Shown in pieces: positions 46,739 to 58,020 of a stretch of DNA of 64,000 bases (positions within the stretch are counted from its first letter, which is position 1; each line of letters opens with the position of its first letter). The translations under genes and the position numbers were made by a program. Location: positions 8,793,191 to 8,857,190 of the forward strand of contig CM036628.1 in assembly GCA_020746105.1 (NCBI GenBank), in the 5' to 3' direction. The notes beneath the pieces are model-generated. The model had not been told where the DNA came from, searched no databases, and saw only the letters and a list, made by a program, of their open reading frames with translations. The stretch comes from Trogon surrucura (taxonomy: Eukaryota > Chordata > Aves > Trogoniformes > Trogonidae).

Positions 46739-49700
46739 ATGTTCAAAAAGTGAGTGGGGCCGGGGCGCCGCCGTCCGCAGCGACGCCGGGGACCGGGGGG
46801 GGCGGGTGCGGGTCGGGGCGAAGGGGGGGCCGGGTCGGGCCGTGGGGCTCGGCGCTGCCCTGGCAGGACCGACGCGGCCGGGCCTTCTGCTCGGGGGCCG
46901 GGGCGGCGCGGGAGGGGCTGGCTCCGCTCCCCGCCGGCCCCCGCGGACGCCTCGGCCTCTTCGGGGCGCAGGACGCACCCTCAGCCCGCCGGGCACCTTT
47001 GCCTTCGAGCGCGCTTGGCTCTTAAAAAAACCTCAAAAACCTATAAAGTGAGCTGAGTCATTGGCGTGCTGAGCTTTGGGGTAGTGCAGAGCGCACTCCG
47101 TTTGTCAGTGGTGACATAAATGCATCTGAACCAGACTGTAGGTGTTTGTGGTACCAGCGAAATCTAATCTGTGAGTTGAATGAAGTAATTCTCTGTGTGA
47201 AGGTGTATCTGTTCGACTAGAAACATTTCATGGATGTATGTAAAGTTTAGGGACAAAGCCTCTTAGTGGTAACCCCTCTGCCTTCTCCCAGCCTAATGTT
47301 CCCAGGGGACAGATTTAATCCTCATGAAATCTTAGGTCTGAAAGTTGGGCAAATGCAGTACTGCTAAGGCTTTGTAGCAGATTTATTCCTGAAGAGTGCT
47401 GCTGAGAGACGGCATCTTTTGGGCAGCAAACTGTGCATTTCTGAAATACTTTCACTCGACAGATTTGATGAAAAGGAGAATGTGTCAAACTGCATCCAGC
47501 TGAAGACTTCGGTTATTAAAGGTATTAAGAATCAGCTGATAGACCAGTTTCCTGTTATTGAACCATGGCTAAACCAAATTATGCCAAAGAAAGACCCAGT
47601 CAAAATAGTAAGATGGTAAGTTTCTTTTCTCTTAAACTTTGCTTCTGAGGTGCTAGCATTACTTTTTAATTTTTTTTTGGTATGGTAGATGAACCTAGTT
47701 TTTTTTACAAGTATTCCATCGTTTCTTAATAGATAATAGTCCGTGTTGTGGCCAAATTAGAAAGTTCATGTGTGCTCATCGTGCACTTGAAGGCATGCTA
47801 GTAGGGTGTTTGAGGAAAATGAAGATGCTGCCTAGTAGTGAATGTGCAGCATTTTTGGGGACTTGCCGGGGTTCAACGTGTGGATAAAAGGAAACACTCA
47901 GCTTTATAGATATGAAAGCTCAAACTTGTTTGGATAGCTTTCAGTAGCATTTTTTTTACTGTTTTAGGGCTTCCATGTATTATCTGGATTCTTTTCTTTT
48001 TTTTTTAAATAGAGGGTAATGTGTTTTTGCTGGTTTCTCTTTCTTATCCATTCTTTAAAACAACCCAGAGAAATGCAGCTTGTGAACAGTTAGATGCTTG
48101 TAGACTTTTTTTTTTCCTTTTAAAGGGGAAGGAAGTGTGCAGGCCAGTGTTGAAGAGCAGGCCGTATAAAAGATCATAGTTTTAAATTTTCTTGCTAATT
48201 GATTGTCTTAATTCTCAGATGCCAAGATAGACCAAACTCTATGAAGTGTCAAGTAGTTATTGGAATATTTTTTTGTTTAATCTTACAGTCATGAACATAT
48301 AGAAATCCTCACCGTGAATGGGGAGTTGCTGTTCTTCAGACAAAGAGAAGGGATTTTTTACCCAACACTAAGGCTGCTTCACAAATGTAGGTTTCCTGAG
48401 GATGGTGGTGGGGAAACGGGAGCGAGTGCGTGATCCCACAGACTTCTGTAGAACCCAATTTAAAAAACAAAACTTAATACTTACATATGTGTGTGTATAT
48501 ATATATACGCTCAAAAATAGACCTTAAAGATACAGTATACCTTCTCAACTGTAGCTCATTGCTTTGCTGTTTCAGGTGTGCTTTCTGGATTGCTTCTCCC
48601 ACAATTATTGTAATGCTGCATGTTAATCTTTCTGCACTTTGATTTCTAAGAATTAAATTGAGCAAAGCTGTGCAAAACACTCTTGAGAATGGTTCTCTGT
48701 CCTAGGAAAACCTAATTTCTTGTTGACAGTTCCTATCTTTGTTCTTTCAAGTCTTCTTTTAATTCCTTTTTGTTTCCTTTCAAGTACTTCTAGGCTCTTT
48801 AATTGTGAGTTTAATGATGTAGGGTGTACTTGTCTCCTGTAAGAATTTATGATACATTTTTTTTTACAATTTACTCTAGCATTAATTTTCTCGCTGCTCT
48901 CACTATTCTGCTTGATTCTGTTACTCTGATTTGAATGAGCGTAGGTGTCCCTAAAAATGTTGTTCAGTGAAATCTCAGTGCTTGAAATACTGCAAGAAGG
49001 TGTGTGCACTTGAAGGCTGGCTTGGGCAGCTGGCAGCCTTCATGTATTTTGTCCATGTTTGCCTTTTTTTGTCCTGTTAACATTAAACTGTTTCTTTTTC
49101 ATGTAAGAGGTTATATGTGCAATTTGAGGGATTTAAGACTCCTTGGTTTTAAGACCACTTAGTATGTGGGCATTTGCATGATCGTTTTCACTGGGGGAAC
49201 TTGTTAAAGTTGTTACTCATTATATGGGTGTATGAGTATGCAGGAGGTGTAGGTCTAGTGTTGGATTACCCTTTGGTTCTCAAATAAAAGGTGGGATCTG
49301 GGAGGACAGTTCTCGTGTCCTTTCAGGACAGCGCAGCCCAGCAGGGGCTCTGGTAATTGTTTCTCAAACTTTCTACCCTCACAGCACGCTATGTATCTAC
49401 TTGCTCCAGCTAAACTGACTTGGTAATGAGTTGTTCTTGTTGTCATCTCACCAGATTAATTTTCATGCTGTATCTTTCCCCTCCTAGACCCATTTATTCT
49501 ACCACATCAGCAGGTTGATAAAGGCGCCATTAAATTTGTACTAAGTGGAGCTAATATAATGTGCCCTGGCCTGACGTCTCCTGGAGCAAAACTTTATCCT
49601 GCTGCCGTCGATACTGTTGTCGTATCCTTCTTTAACTATGAATTACTGCTTGCTGTGAGATCAGTTAAATTTGTGTGCTTGCGTTTTCAACTGATTGCAA

Positions 49701-52700
49701 TCTCCATTACTTTGGATTTGAATGGTATTTTATGGAATAACTAGTAATCACAAAGGAGCTACAGAGGTTCAGATGTTATTTGGCAAGGTTAAAATTGTTT
49801 TTTTTTTTTTTTCTCGCTGTGATGTTCCAAACCAAGTAACTATTCCTGCTGTGCTGTTGGGTGGGCTGCTGTTCCATTAATCTAACTGATAAGTGGAGCT
49901 CCTTTGTGTTTTTATGCAGAATTGTAAAAATAGATGAGGTGCAGTGTAATTTGTCCCCTGCCTCCTTCATCAATCTTCTGCCTCCTTCAGATATAGAAGA
50001 ATTTGCTCCTGTTCCTAAGGAATTTGGAAAGATGTTAGAGATCAGCTTTGCTGTAGTGAGAACTGGCTCTATGTGTCTGATGAAATTAGCATATGTGAAA
50101 TGAGGAAAGTGTGCTAATACACTCTTGCTCATTATGTGACTGAGAAAAGAACCCTGAGCAAATACAGCACCAGTAACACCAAGCTGTGCTGCTTTTGTTC
50201 TTACATGCTGCAGGAAGAGATCAGCAGTTAGCATCATGGGTTGCTAAGCTTTGAAAAGGACACATCTGATTTCAGGGCCTGTGGTTTTTTTAAATATGTG
50301 TCTCAGTTCTTCTGTACCTTGGAACTTAAAATGACCCCACAAATGTGCAGTTTTATTTCAGAAAGGGCGAGACTATCATCTCTTCGCGTTAGGCAGAGAG
50401 AGAAATGGAGTGTGGTGCTGGGAGATCTTTTTCTGTAATTGCTGTTTGAAGTTCATAAATACGTGCTTTGTTCTGCACACTGCGATTCAATTGTTAAATG
50501 CAGTCCATTGTTTTGCTTATCTTTAAGAGCTAGAGCTCTAGAATTACTAAAAGGTAAAAATTTAACATGGGATTTTGAAACTTTTTGGAAAGTCATTTCC
50601 CTCATGTTGCTCTTACTTTTCTGGAAAAGTGTGTTTTTTTGAAAAAAATGTTTTCCTTAGCAATAATTTGTAGGCAATAATGGCAGAGGGAAAACAACAT
50701 GCATTATGTGTGGGAGTAATGAAGATGTCAGCTGAGGACATGTAAGTCTTAAAAGTTGAAATATATCCTGTCTCATGTCATTATTCCTATGTTAAGTTGA
50801 AATATAAGCACCACTGTGAAGGTTACTGCATCACTTTTGAAGCATATGTCATTCAAGTACAGAATTTTTAAAGATTTCATTGTGTTGGTTAATATTCAGG
50901 GAAAGAAGAGAAGTCAGGGAAGGTCTTCCCTGCTTATTGGTTTACCAAATGAAATCAAAGTAGTTCTTTTCATGTGAATATGTATTTTAAGGCACAACAT
51001 CAATACTGCTGCTGAAAGTTGGTATTTCTTGTTCTATGATTGTACTTTCTCAAAGATTTTGCTGAACGAAGAAATACTTGTATAGAGTACTTACTAAGTG
51101 GGCTGGGCAGGGGATGCAACTTGAAGGGGTTGAAAATATGAAAGCAATTTTTGTCTGCAGGAACAGCAGAGACTAAAGTCCTGCTGGTTACTTGTGTGAC
51201 CAGCTGAACTTTCCTCTGGCCTTCTCTTTTTCTTTGCCTTGGACCCACATGCAGCATTCCTGCTTGCTGCGCTTACAAGCTTAGCTGAGCTTCTTGTGAA
51301 ATGTAGAGCTCTGTTCAGGGGATAAACATCAACTGAAAGCGATTTGAGAAGGAAAACAGAGAACGGAAATGGATGTTAGTTGTTCTTAGTTTTCAGATAG
51401 CGCTAAACCACTGTGCTGTTGTAAGGTCCGTAACGATTTGCAGCAAGATGTAAGATGCACCCAGCAGGTTTGGACTGTGTTGGTTCCAGCCCCATCTAGT
51501 ATTTGGGCAGCTGAGGAAACTCATTTTGATGAAGCTGGTCTTTTCTGGTGGGGATAAATCTCAGCAGAACCATCTTCTGTAGTGGGTCTCTCTGTGGTCC
51601 TTAGTCATAATTGTAGCACAAGGGGGAGAGGTGGGAATGTGTTACAGAGGACCAGGATAGAGCGTGACTGCAGCAACCTGGATTTGGACCTGCTGTAGCT
51701 GTTGAGGAGTTGTGTTCCTTGGGATTCTTCGTAGTGCCTTCAAGACTCCAGGAGTGGGTGGAAAGAGCAGCTGCACAGGGATCTGCTGGGATCCCTGCAA
51801 ACCAAGATTATCAGTATTTCTAGTTGTGACTTCAAATTCAGCAGCCTTGCAGCTGAATATCTTGTTCCCATGAGAAGCAGCGTGGAGAGGAAAAAGAAAC
51901 AATACTGACCCATGCAGCCAGCAGCATGCTTTTTTTGTGTGATATTGTTTAAAACACAAAATTGTGAAACATGGTATCAGTCACTTGGTCTGATTTTGAT
52001 ACGTGTGTTAATGCAGTTGACACAGCAGTGTTTTCCTTCCTGATTAGTTCTGGACAAGTTGTGTAAGTAATGGAACACTTAGTGCAAATACAGTAAACTA
52101 TATTCTGTGGGGGAGTAAAGCTTGTTCTCAGTCCTAGAATAATGAGAATTGTCTTGTTTATTGTGCCAAAACTAGACTTTTCTATGGAATAATGTACTGG
52201 AAAAAAGATGATTGCAAATCCAGTGCAATGCACAAATCAATCGTTTTTAAAGGATGACATGACTCAAAAGATAGAGAAGGACAGTGTGTCTGCGATGTGC
52301 TGCAAGTCCTTGGCACATAAATTTAGTGTTTATAATTTTTTAAGTGGGTAGATGTCCAGGAGCTGGCAGCGAAGCAGCTCACCTGCATTTGACTGTGGCA
52401 GTGGCACACTTGGAACCAGAACTTGGCAAATTCCACAGTCCAGCCGTGTTACACCACCTCCGGTGCTGGGAGGGGCAGAGTCACAACTGCTGTGCTGTTT
52501 TGATAGAGAAATGCCCAAATTAAGTAACAGAAGTGTTGTCTGAAGAACTACCTCCCCCAGAGAAGTAGTTCAAAGACACTGTGGAAGGTTGTTGACACAA
52601 CGTGGAAGGCAAATACTGCCCTGTTATCATTCAGCAATGTGGGTACATGCAATAATAAATGTTGTTTCTCGTCCACCTGCTGTTGAAGATTAAAAGCCGG

Positions 52701-52898
52701 TGAGTGATATGGATGATAGCTTCTACCCTTGCAGTTGACAGATGTTGCATTTTCTACTTTAAATATTGTATTTTGTACCGCTCTAACACTTGTGTACTTT
52801 TTTCCTCCTTCTACAGTGAAAAGGTCAACAAAGGGATTGGTATTGAAAATATCCACTATTTAAATGATGGCCTTTGGCATATGAAGACATACAAATGA
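46739..52898 (+). CDS. MCTS1: MCTS1, translation re-initiation and release factor
   Basis: Six coding exons: 46739-46749, 47463-47615, 48289-48386, 49488-49621, 50674-50741 and 52817-52898. Together they make 546 nt, 181 residues, the length of human MCTS1. All junctions are GT-AG and in phase. Exon 1 codes only MFK plus two bases. The sequence reads [20 protein letters not shown] at the start and ends [13 protein letters not shown]. Residues 1 to about 90 form the N-terminal MCT-1 domain; about 92-171 form the RNA-binding PUA domain ([21 protein letters not shown], then [10 protein letters not shown]). In the family, MCTS1 pairs with DENR in the cytoplasm, binds the 40S subunit, and promotes re-initiation after upstream ORFs and recycling of deacylated tRNA. 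Nothing looks broken. It is convergent with C1GALT1C1. Confidence 0.98.
47616..52816 (+). other. MCTS1: MCTS1 introns 2-5
   Basis: Introns carry a TG/TA microsatellite (48488-48508) and a T-run (49798-49812). A minus-strand open frame of 153 codons (49776-50237) in intron 4 has no recognisable protein pattern. No CR1 copy or other gene was seen. Confidence 0.6.
48488..48508. repeat. TG/TA microsatellite in MCTS1 intron 3
   Basis: A TGTGTGTGTATATATATATA-like tract. Confidence 0.85.
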
Positions 52899-53016
52899 AA
52901 CAAAAGGAACTGTGTTACTCCAAAGGAATGCACTTAGAATAAATGTGGACTGCTTTGTAATTCCTTGTTTTTAATGTGACTGAATGTACAAATTATTTTG
53001 TTCTGTGGCTATGCTA

Positions 53017-53022
53017 AATAAA
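53017..53022 (+). terminator. MCTS1: MCTS1 polyadenylation signal AATAAA
   Basis: AATAAA lies about 120 bp after the stop codon; an earlier AATAAA at 52938-52943 is an alternative. In the decayed downstream copy the matching site (about 61573) has become AATCAA. Confidence 0.7.
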
Positions 53023-53049
53023 TCAAGTGAATGCAAAAGTACTGTTAGG

Positions 53050-55850
53050 CTACAATAGTTTTCTAGATTTCTTTTTGTTACAGTTCTTTTGTTTTGTCTA
53101 AAACCCAAGTCTTCAGTGAAAGAAGATATCTGGTGGAAAAATCCTGCATGGACTGTGAGTAGACTATTTCAAACAAAAAGGAGGAAAAAGCCAAGAAATG
53201 TTTACATTTTTATGCTCTTCTAAAAGAGTAATATAAAGTGTATGTGAAATGTAATTAATATGGTTTATAAAACCTCTGAAACACTTCAGATTTTTTTTTT
53301 TTCTTCTGATGAACATCTTGTTAGTCTACCTGTTTCTTCAATGTGGAGAAATCAGATTTTTTTTTTACATTTATTTTTTAACTTAATTTATTAACAGCAT
53401 TAACTTCAGTATTTTACTTCAGGATTTTCTCTTTTTAATATGCATTTATCTGTATAGGATTTACAAACTTAGACTGGTATATGGACTAGAAATTCTTTTA
53501 TGCTAGTTCATATCTGAAGAATATATATATATATATGTTCAAATTTCTACCTGCCAACACTGTTTGATATCGCTTTCCTTATAGTGGAGTTTGTAGTAAC
53601 GGTGGGCATACTCCAACTGGAGCGTGTGCCAACTTGGTGCCTGATGCTCTACTCCCCATTTGCCTTCTTATTTTAGGAGCAGAAACAAAATCACTGTTTA
53701 ACAAAGGCACGATGGCAAAACACGCTTATCAGTGTAGCCAGGAGCAACTTCTTCAGGTGGAACTTCAAAAGAGATCTCGGCTTGTGCACACTGCCACGTG
53801 CGTGTACAGCTACCGAACGGGTTAAAGAGCACCGTGTGTCTGTCCAGATAATCCAGCTCTTTGTTCAGCGACTGCATACCCAAAGCTATGCCTATGGAAA
53901 ACAGCCTGTGCCATGGAATCCTTTAATAAACTAAGGAAACTTCAAGGTCTACCACTCACAACTCTGTCTCTGGAAGCATTTATTAATATTTCAAGTCTTT
54001 ATTCTAACACTTGTATTTCAGAATGGCAGAACGGAAGCTTGTATGCAAGTGACTTGTCTCGGTGCTGTTCTGCAGGTTTGGTTTCCCCACCCGGGGACGT
54101 TTGCAGAAGGCAGTAGCAGAGGTGTTCTCCATCTGATTGTAAAGTCAAATTAAGACATGGGGGATGGAATGTGTTACGTAGTGTGTGCTACTTCTAAGCT
54201 GTAAAGTTATTTACAAGGTCATACTTGTAACGACAGGGCAAATCTGAAACCAGAAAATAAGGTGATTATTACAGCAGTGTTGCAGAAGAGTTTGGTCAAA
54301 TCTCAGACCTTCCCTTCAGGATGCTAACAGACATTTTTGTGCATCTTAAAGACTCTGCTATAAATATACTAATTTCTTCTGAGAGCTGTGGGGAACCAGT
54401 TTGTGCGTCAGTGGTGGGTTCTTTTTGCATAAAATGAGCTAATCTTGCCTTCTCTGCCTTCCTTTTTTCCCTTCCATCTCTCTGTTGTGTTACAGTGCCA
54501 CTCAAATTTGTGGTAATTGACATTTATTCTGAATTGTTAACTCCCATTCTTCTTCCTTGCCCTGTGACTGCTGTTGTGCAATGGAGTCGGAACTGTCTTT
54601 AATATCAAAAGCACCACTGAAATCAAAATTACTGTCTGGCTTTGCCAGAGTACTGTCAACCTTTTAAAATGATTCTTTAAGAAGATAGAAGTTAAGTCAT
54701 GCTTAAATTAATTTGTAGACCAATTCAGCAAAATCTTGGAAACGCAACTGTTACTTAGGTTTGGGCAGCAAGACACGTCTTGCTGTGTCAGGTGAGCTCT
54801 GACTGGCATGGAGGAGGAGAAGGTGCAAAAGGTGAGACAAGGTGCACCTTCTGAAAGCGCTGAGCTGTGGGAGCTCGCTTGGGGGTCAGAGCGGTTGTCA
54901 AAACTGAAGGACCTGATGCTTAAACCAAAACCGAGGTGAGTATTATCAGCTCGGAAGCAGCTGTTTTACTTCCCCCTGTGCCTCCTTGAAGCTCAGGAGA
55001 GGATGAGATACTGCAAGCAGTCCGTTAAAGAAAGGTGATACCTTCTCAGGTCTTCTCTGGATATTGTGGTGCCAACAACAGCTGTGATGTAGCAGGTAGA
55101 TGCACCTCCCTTTAGTCTGGAAGCATCCAGGTCAGGTCAGTGAATTCTAAACTGAGTAAATATTGAAGTGCTCTTTACCCCCACTTCCTGTGACTGGAAG
55201 GGAGTGTGACCTGGTAACTTGTATAAAACTGGTATCAAGTGCACTCAATTTTAAGAAGCAAGCAAAAAACAACCCCCAAACACAAAACAAATGACACAGC
55301 CAACCCCCTACTTCCCCAGTACTGTGTAGTTGTCCATGTTGCTTTCTTGTGCCTCTTTTGCTTAATACCCAAAGTTGGGAGTGCAAAGTGTGTTTCACTC
55401 TTTCTGCATCTTGGTGTTAAACTGATCTGTAAACACAGCTGCTACACTCTTATTGACAGTTGACCAACTTCTTCCTTATAAACACTATTAGCACCACTAA
55501 CAGGAGTGAAAATAACACTGAACCTTTATTCTAATATGCTTATATATGAAGTGAAATTTTAAATGAGCACTTACTCTTATGCTAACAGGCTACTTAATTG
55601 TGTTAATACTTACTCAAATATAGTTATCTCTTTGCTTAAAACCAGCAGTGCAAAGGTCACTTAATATTACTCTGCAGCAAGTTTCCAACAGTGCTTTTGT
55701 CACTTTGCTTCCTGCTAATTCCTTACTGCGTTAGAGGCTGCACATAAAGCAACAGGTACTGTGTAAACAGCATAGCTCAAGCTACTTTCTAGTTTAGTGT
55801 AGAGGAAATAAACAGCTTCAAGTTAGTCCTGGAGACTGAATCTGTAGTCA
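53050..55850. other. Convergent intergenic region between MCTS1 and C1GALT1C1
   Basis: AT-rich, with an (AT)n microsatellite at 53521-53536 and no recognisable gene or retrotransposon. It may include extended 3' UTRs of either neighbour. Confidence 0.5.
53521..53536. repeat. (AT)n microsatellite
   Basis: Eight AT units in the MCTS1-C1GALT1C1 interval. Confidence 0.9.
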
Positions 55851-55852
55851 GT

Positions 55853-55858
55853 TTTATT
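55853..55858 (-). terminator. C1GALT1C1: Candidate C1GALT1C1 polyadenylation signal
   Basis: TTTATT on the plus strand reads AATAAA on the minus strand, about 420 bp past the C1GALT1C1 stop codon. It would give a short 3' UTR. Other sites are possible. Confidence 0.4.
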
Positions 55859-56277
55859 GGTAAGTTTTAGAAAGATATAAAGACATTCTAGAAATGCCTG
55901 GAAGATTTGAAAGAATCAAAGTCTTGTAAAAATATATTTGGAATGGTAGGCTAAAGTTCATTAGTTTTCATTAATAAATATTTACATGTACAAACCCCCC
56001 CTATAAACCTAATTACCTTTTATCATAAACATTAACAATTACTTTATAATTTCATTCCAATACTGTCAAAAGCCACAAGCATTCCTGTATAAAAGCATTT
56101 AGAAAAAAAGTTCTCCTTCCACTTTTAAAATTAAGAGCTTTACCAAACCTCAATGTGCAAAAGAAAATAATAAATCGTACACCAGTACCACCAGATAGAA
56201 AAGTCAAATCTGTCCATACAAACGTGTGTCGTGAGAAGAGGTGACTCCGTGGTTCCACGTCTTCTCTAAAAGAGACA

Positions 56278-57234
56278 TCAGTCATTGTCTGAGCCTTCAG
56301 GGGGCAAGAAGACGAGTGCGTCATTGTACGTGTGGCCGTAGGGCCTCAGCCTGTAGACCCCGTACATCATCACGTGCATGTGGTTGGGGGCCAGTCCGCT
56401 GAAGGTGATGGCCATGTCTGAGCAGCAGCCGTCCACCACCTGCTGAGGGTGAGTAGACATGGCTTCCTTAATGAGAGCACTGACTGATTTCGTGTTAAAG
56501 ACGTCTTTTCCTTCTGAATCTTCCGCATTCTCGGCAAACACTCCAGTGTACTTCAGGCAGATCGCTAGCTGTTTATCCTCAGCAAGTTTCCAAATCATAC
56601 CTCCCTGCTCCGGACACTTGGCGTGGTCTTCAAGAATATAGGAGAGTCGTCTTAGTGATTCAATGCTTAAGACAATTCCTCCCTCACCATCTACATACTC
56701 AAGGTCACCAGATTTCACAGTATGCCCTATATAAAAAGGCTGGGAGGGGTCTTTTTTCAGTAAGAAATACTTTAGATTTTCAATAATAGCGAATGTTGTT
56801 GGATACGCAAGGAAGAACCATTTGAATTCATCTTTGTATTGTTCATACGTAACCTTGTAAGCTTTTCTCATCATCAGCCACACATCGTTTGTGTTGAGGG
56901 CTACAGAATCAAACACTTTGATCTTCTCAGAGCTGTAAAATTCTACCTTGTCGCAGTGCTTGGTCCACGTCTCTCTCACTGCAGCCCAGTGCCCCAGATC
57001 TTTCGGTTTCACAAGGATGATACAATAAATGCGGATGTTTTTACTAAGCTCCGCACGTTCACCTTCTGAAAGGTTTAAGACGTCTTCTTTGTTGGGAGCC
57101 TGGATGTGGTGGTGCTCGTGGTGATGGGCTTTAGTCCCGTGGCCCACCTTAATGTGTCCAAGGAGCGTAACCAACATGCAGAAGGCTCCCCCGAGCACCA
57201 CGCCCTTCACGAAGGAGCTGCCTTCAGAAATCAT
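56278..57234 (-). CDS. C1GALT1C1: C1GALT1C1 (COSMC), chaperone of core-1 beta-1,3-galactosyltransferase
   Basis: A single uninterrupted frame of 318 codons, the same length as human COSMC and with the same end (GSDND). Residues about 9-28 form the membrane anchor of a type II protein ([20 protein letters not shown]). A His-rich stretch (HHHEHHH, about 38-44) follows, then the GT31-like luminal domain ([74 protein letters not shown]). The DXD metal motif typical of active galactosyltransferases is not evident at the expected place, consistent with a chaperone. In the family it acts in the ER to fold C1GALT1 (T-synthase) and so permits core-1 mucin-type O-glycans. The acceptor TTTCTAG lies 5 nt before the ATG, so the 5' UTR is spliced. 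It is convergent with MCTS1. Confidence 0.98.
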   Translation of the reverse strand: MISEGSSFVKGVVLGGAFCMLVTLLGHIKVGHGTKAHHHEHHHIQAPNKEDVLNLSEGERAELSKNIRIYCIILVKPKDLGHWAAVRETWTKHCDKVEFYSSEKIKVFDSVALNTNDVWLMMRKAYKVTYEQYKDEFKWFFLAYPTTFAIIENLKYFLLKKDPSQPFYIGHTVKSGDLEYVDGEGGIVLSIESLRRLSYILEDHAKCPEQGGMIWKLAEDKQLAICLKYTGVFAENAEDSEGKDVFNTKSVSALIKEAMSTHPQQVVDGCCSDMAITFSGLAPNHMHVMMYGVYRLRPYGHTYNDALVFLPPEGSDND

Positions 57235-57589
57235 GTTTCCTAGAAAGAAGACACGCGGTAAGAACTTGGGGGAATACGTTCACTGCTGCAGGTTCTGTGT
57301 AGGCTTCAATACTTCAACTTGAAAACCCACCCGCATCTCCCTGAACCGGGAACCAGGGCAACGCTGGGGCAGACGGGTGGCAAAAAGAAAGTTCCCGGCC
57401 TCGGTTCCCGGGCCGGTGCGACGGACCCGGCGGGAGGGCTCTTGCTCCACCGCATTCACCGCACGGCCCCGGCCCCGCCGCCTCCCCGCCCGCCCGGAGC
57501 ACCGAGACGTCGCGGCACCCGTCCGAGGGAGCCCTCCCGGGGGCCGGGCCGCGCCGCTCCCCGTCCCCGCCGCGCTCCCCGCGCCTACC
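57235..57589 (-). other. C1GALT1C1: C1GALT1C1 5' UTR intron and end of first exon
   Basis: The coding exon starts at 57239 (GAAAC then ATG). Upstream on the minus strand a donor CACCG|GTAGGC lies at 57588/57589, giving a roughly 350-bp intron and a non-coding first exon inside the CpG island. Read from splice signals only. Confidence 0.6.
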
Positions 57590-58020
57590 GGTGCCGCCGG
57601 GGCCGCCGGCGCCACAACAGCCCTTCCCCGCCGCGGAGGCGCGCCGCGCGGCCCGATCGCCACTTCCTTTCCTTGCCGGAAGCGCGGCACGCCGCCCTGC
57701 TCGGCGCCCTCCCCTGGTGCCGAGGGCGCCTCCTGTCGGCGCGGAGGCCGCCTCGCGGCGCACCCCAGCCCCACGGCCCCGCCCCGCGCGCGAGGCCGCT
57801 GTTCCCGCCCGTTGCCCTCAGGGCGCGCGCGTGTCCGTGCCCTCGGGGCGGGAGCGCGCGGCGGGTCCCGTGAGCAGCGGCCGGGCCCGGCCGGGGCGGG
57901 GCCGCGTCAGCCCCAGCGGGCTCCGCGGAGCCGGGGCCGGTTCGCCCTCGGGCAGAGGCGCGGCGGTGGCGCAGCCCGGCCCTGCCGCCCGGGGCAGCGC
58001 CTGAGGAGCCCGGCTGGCGC
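57390..58020 (-). promoter_or_regulatory. CpG island and promoter of C1GALT1C1
   Basis: A dense CpG block over the first exon. It contains an ETS-type GCCGGAAG near 57676, next to a TTCCTTTCCTT tract, and many GC boxes. Long frames on both strands are compositional. No transcript on the plus strand can be recognised. Confidence 0.8.

Larger units (their letters stand above)
46380..46990 (+). promoter_or_regulatory. CpG island and promoter of MCTS1
   Basis: Dense CpG block covering MCTS1 exon 1 (start codon at 46739). It contains a consensus NRF1 site and a ZNF143 motif 200-240 bp upstream of the ATG, plus an ETS-like CTTCCGGC near 46616. The long stop-free frames here are by-products of base composition. 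Confidence 0.85.

Noticed and set aside
46301..47056. Long frames on both strands near MCTS1 exon 1
   Set aside because: CpG-island artefacts; real coding here is only the 11 bases 46739-46749.
49776..50237. 153-codon minus-strand frame in MCTS1 intron 4
   Set aside because: No family pattern; intronic and antisense; likely chance.
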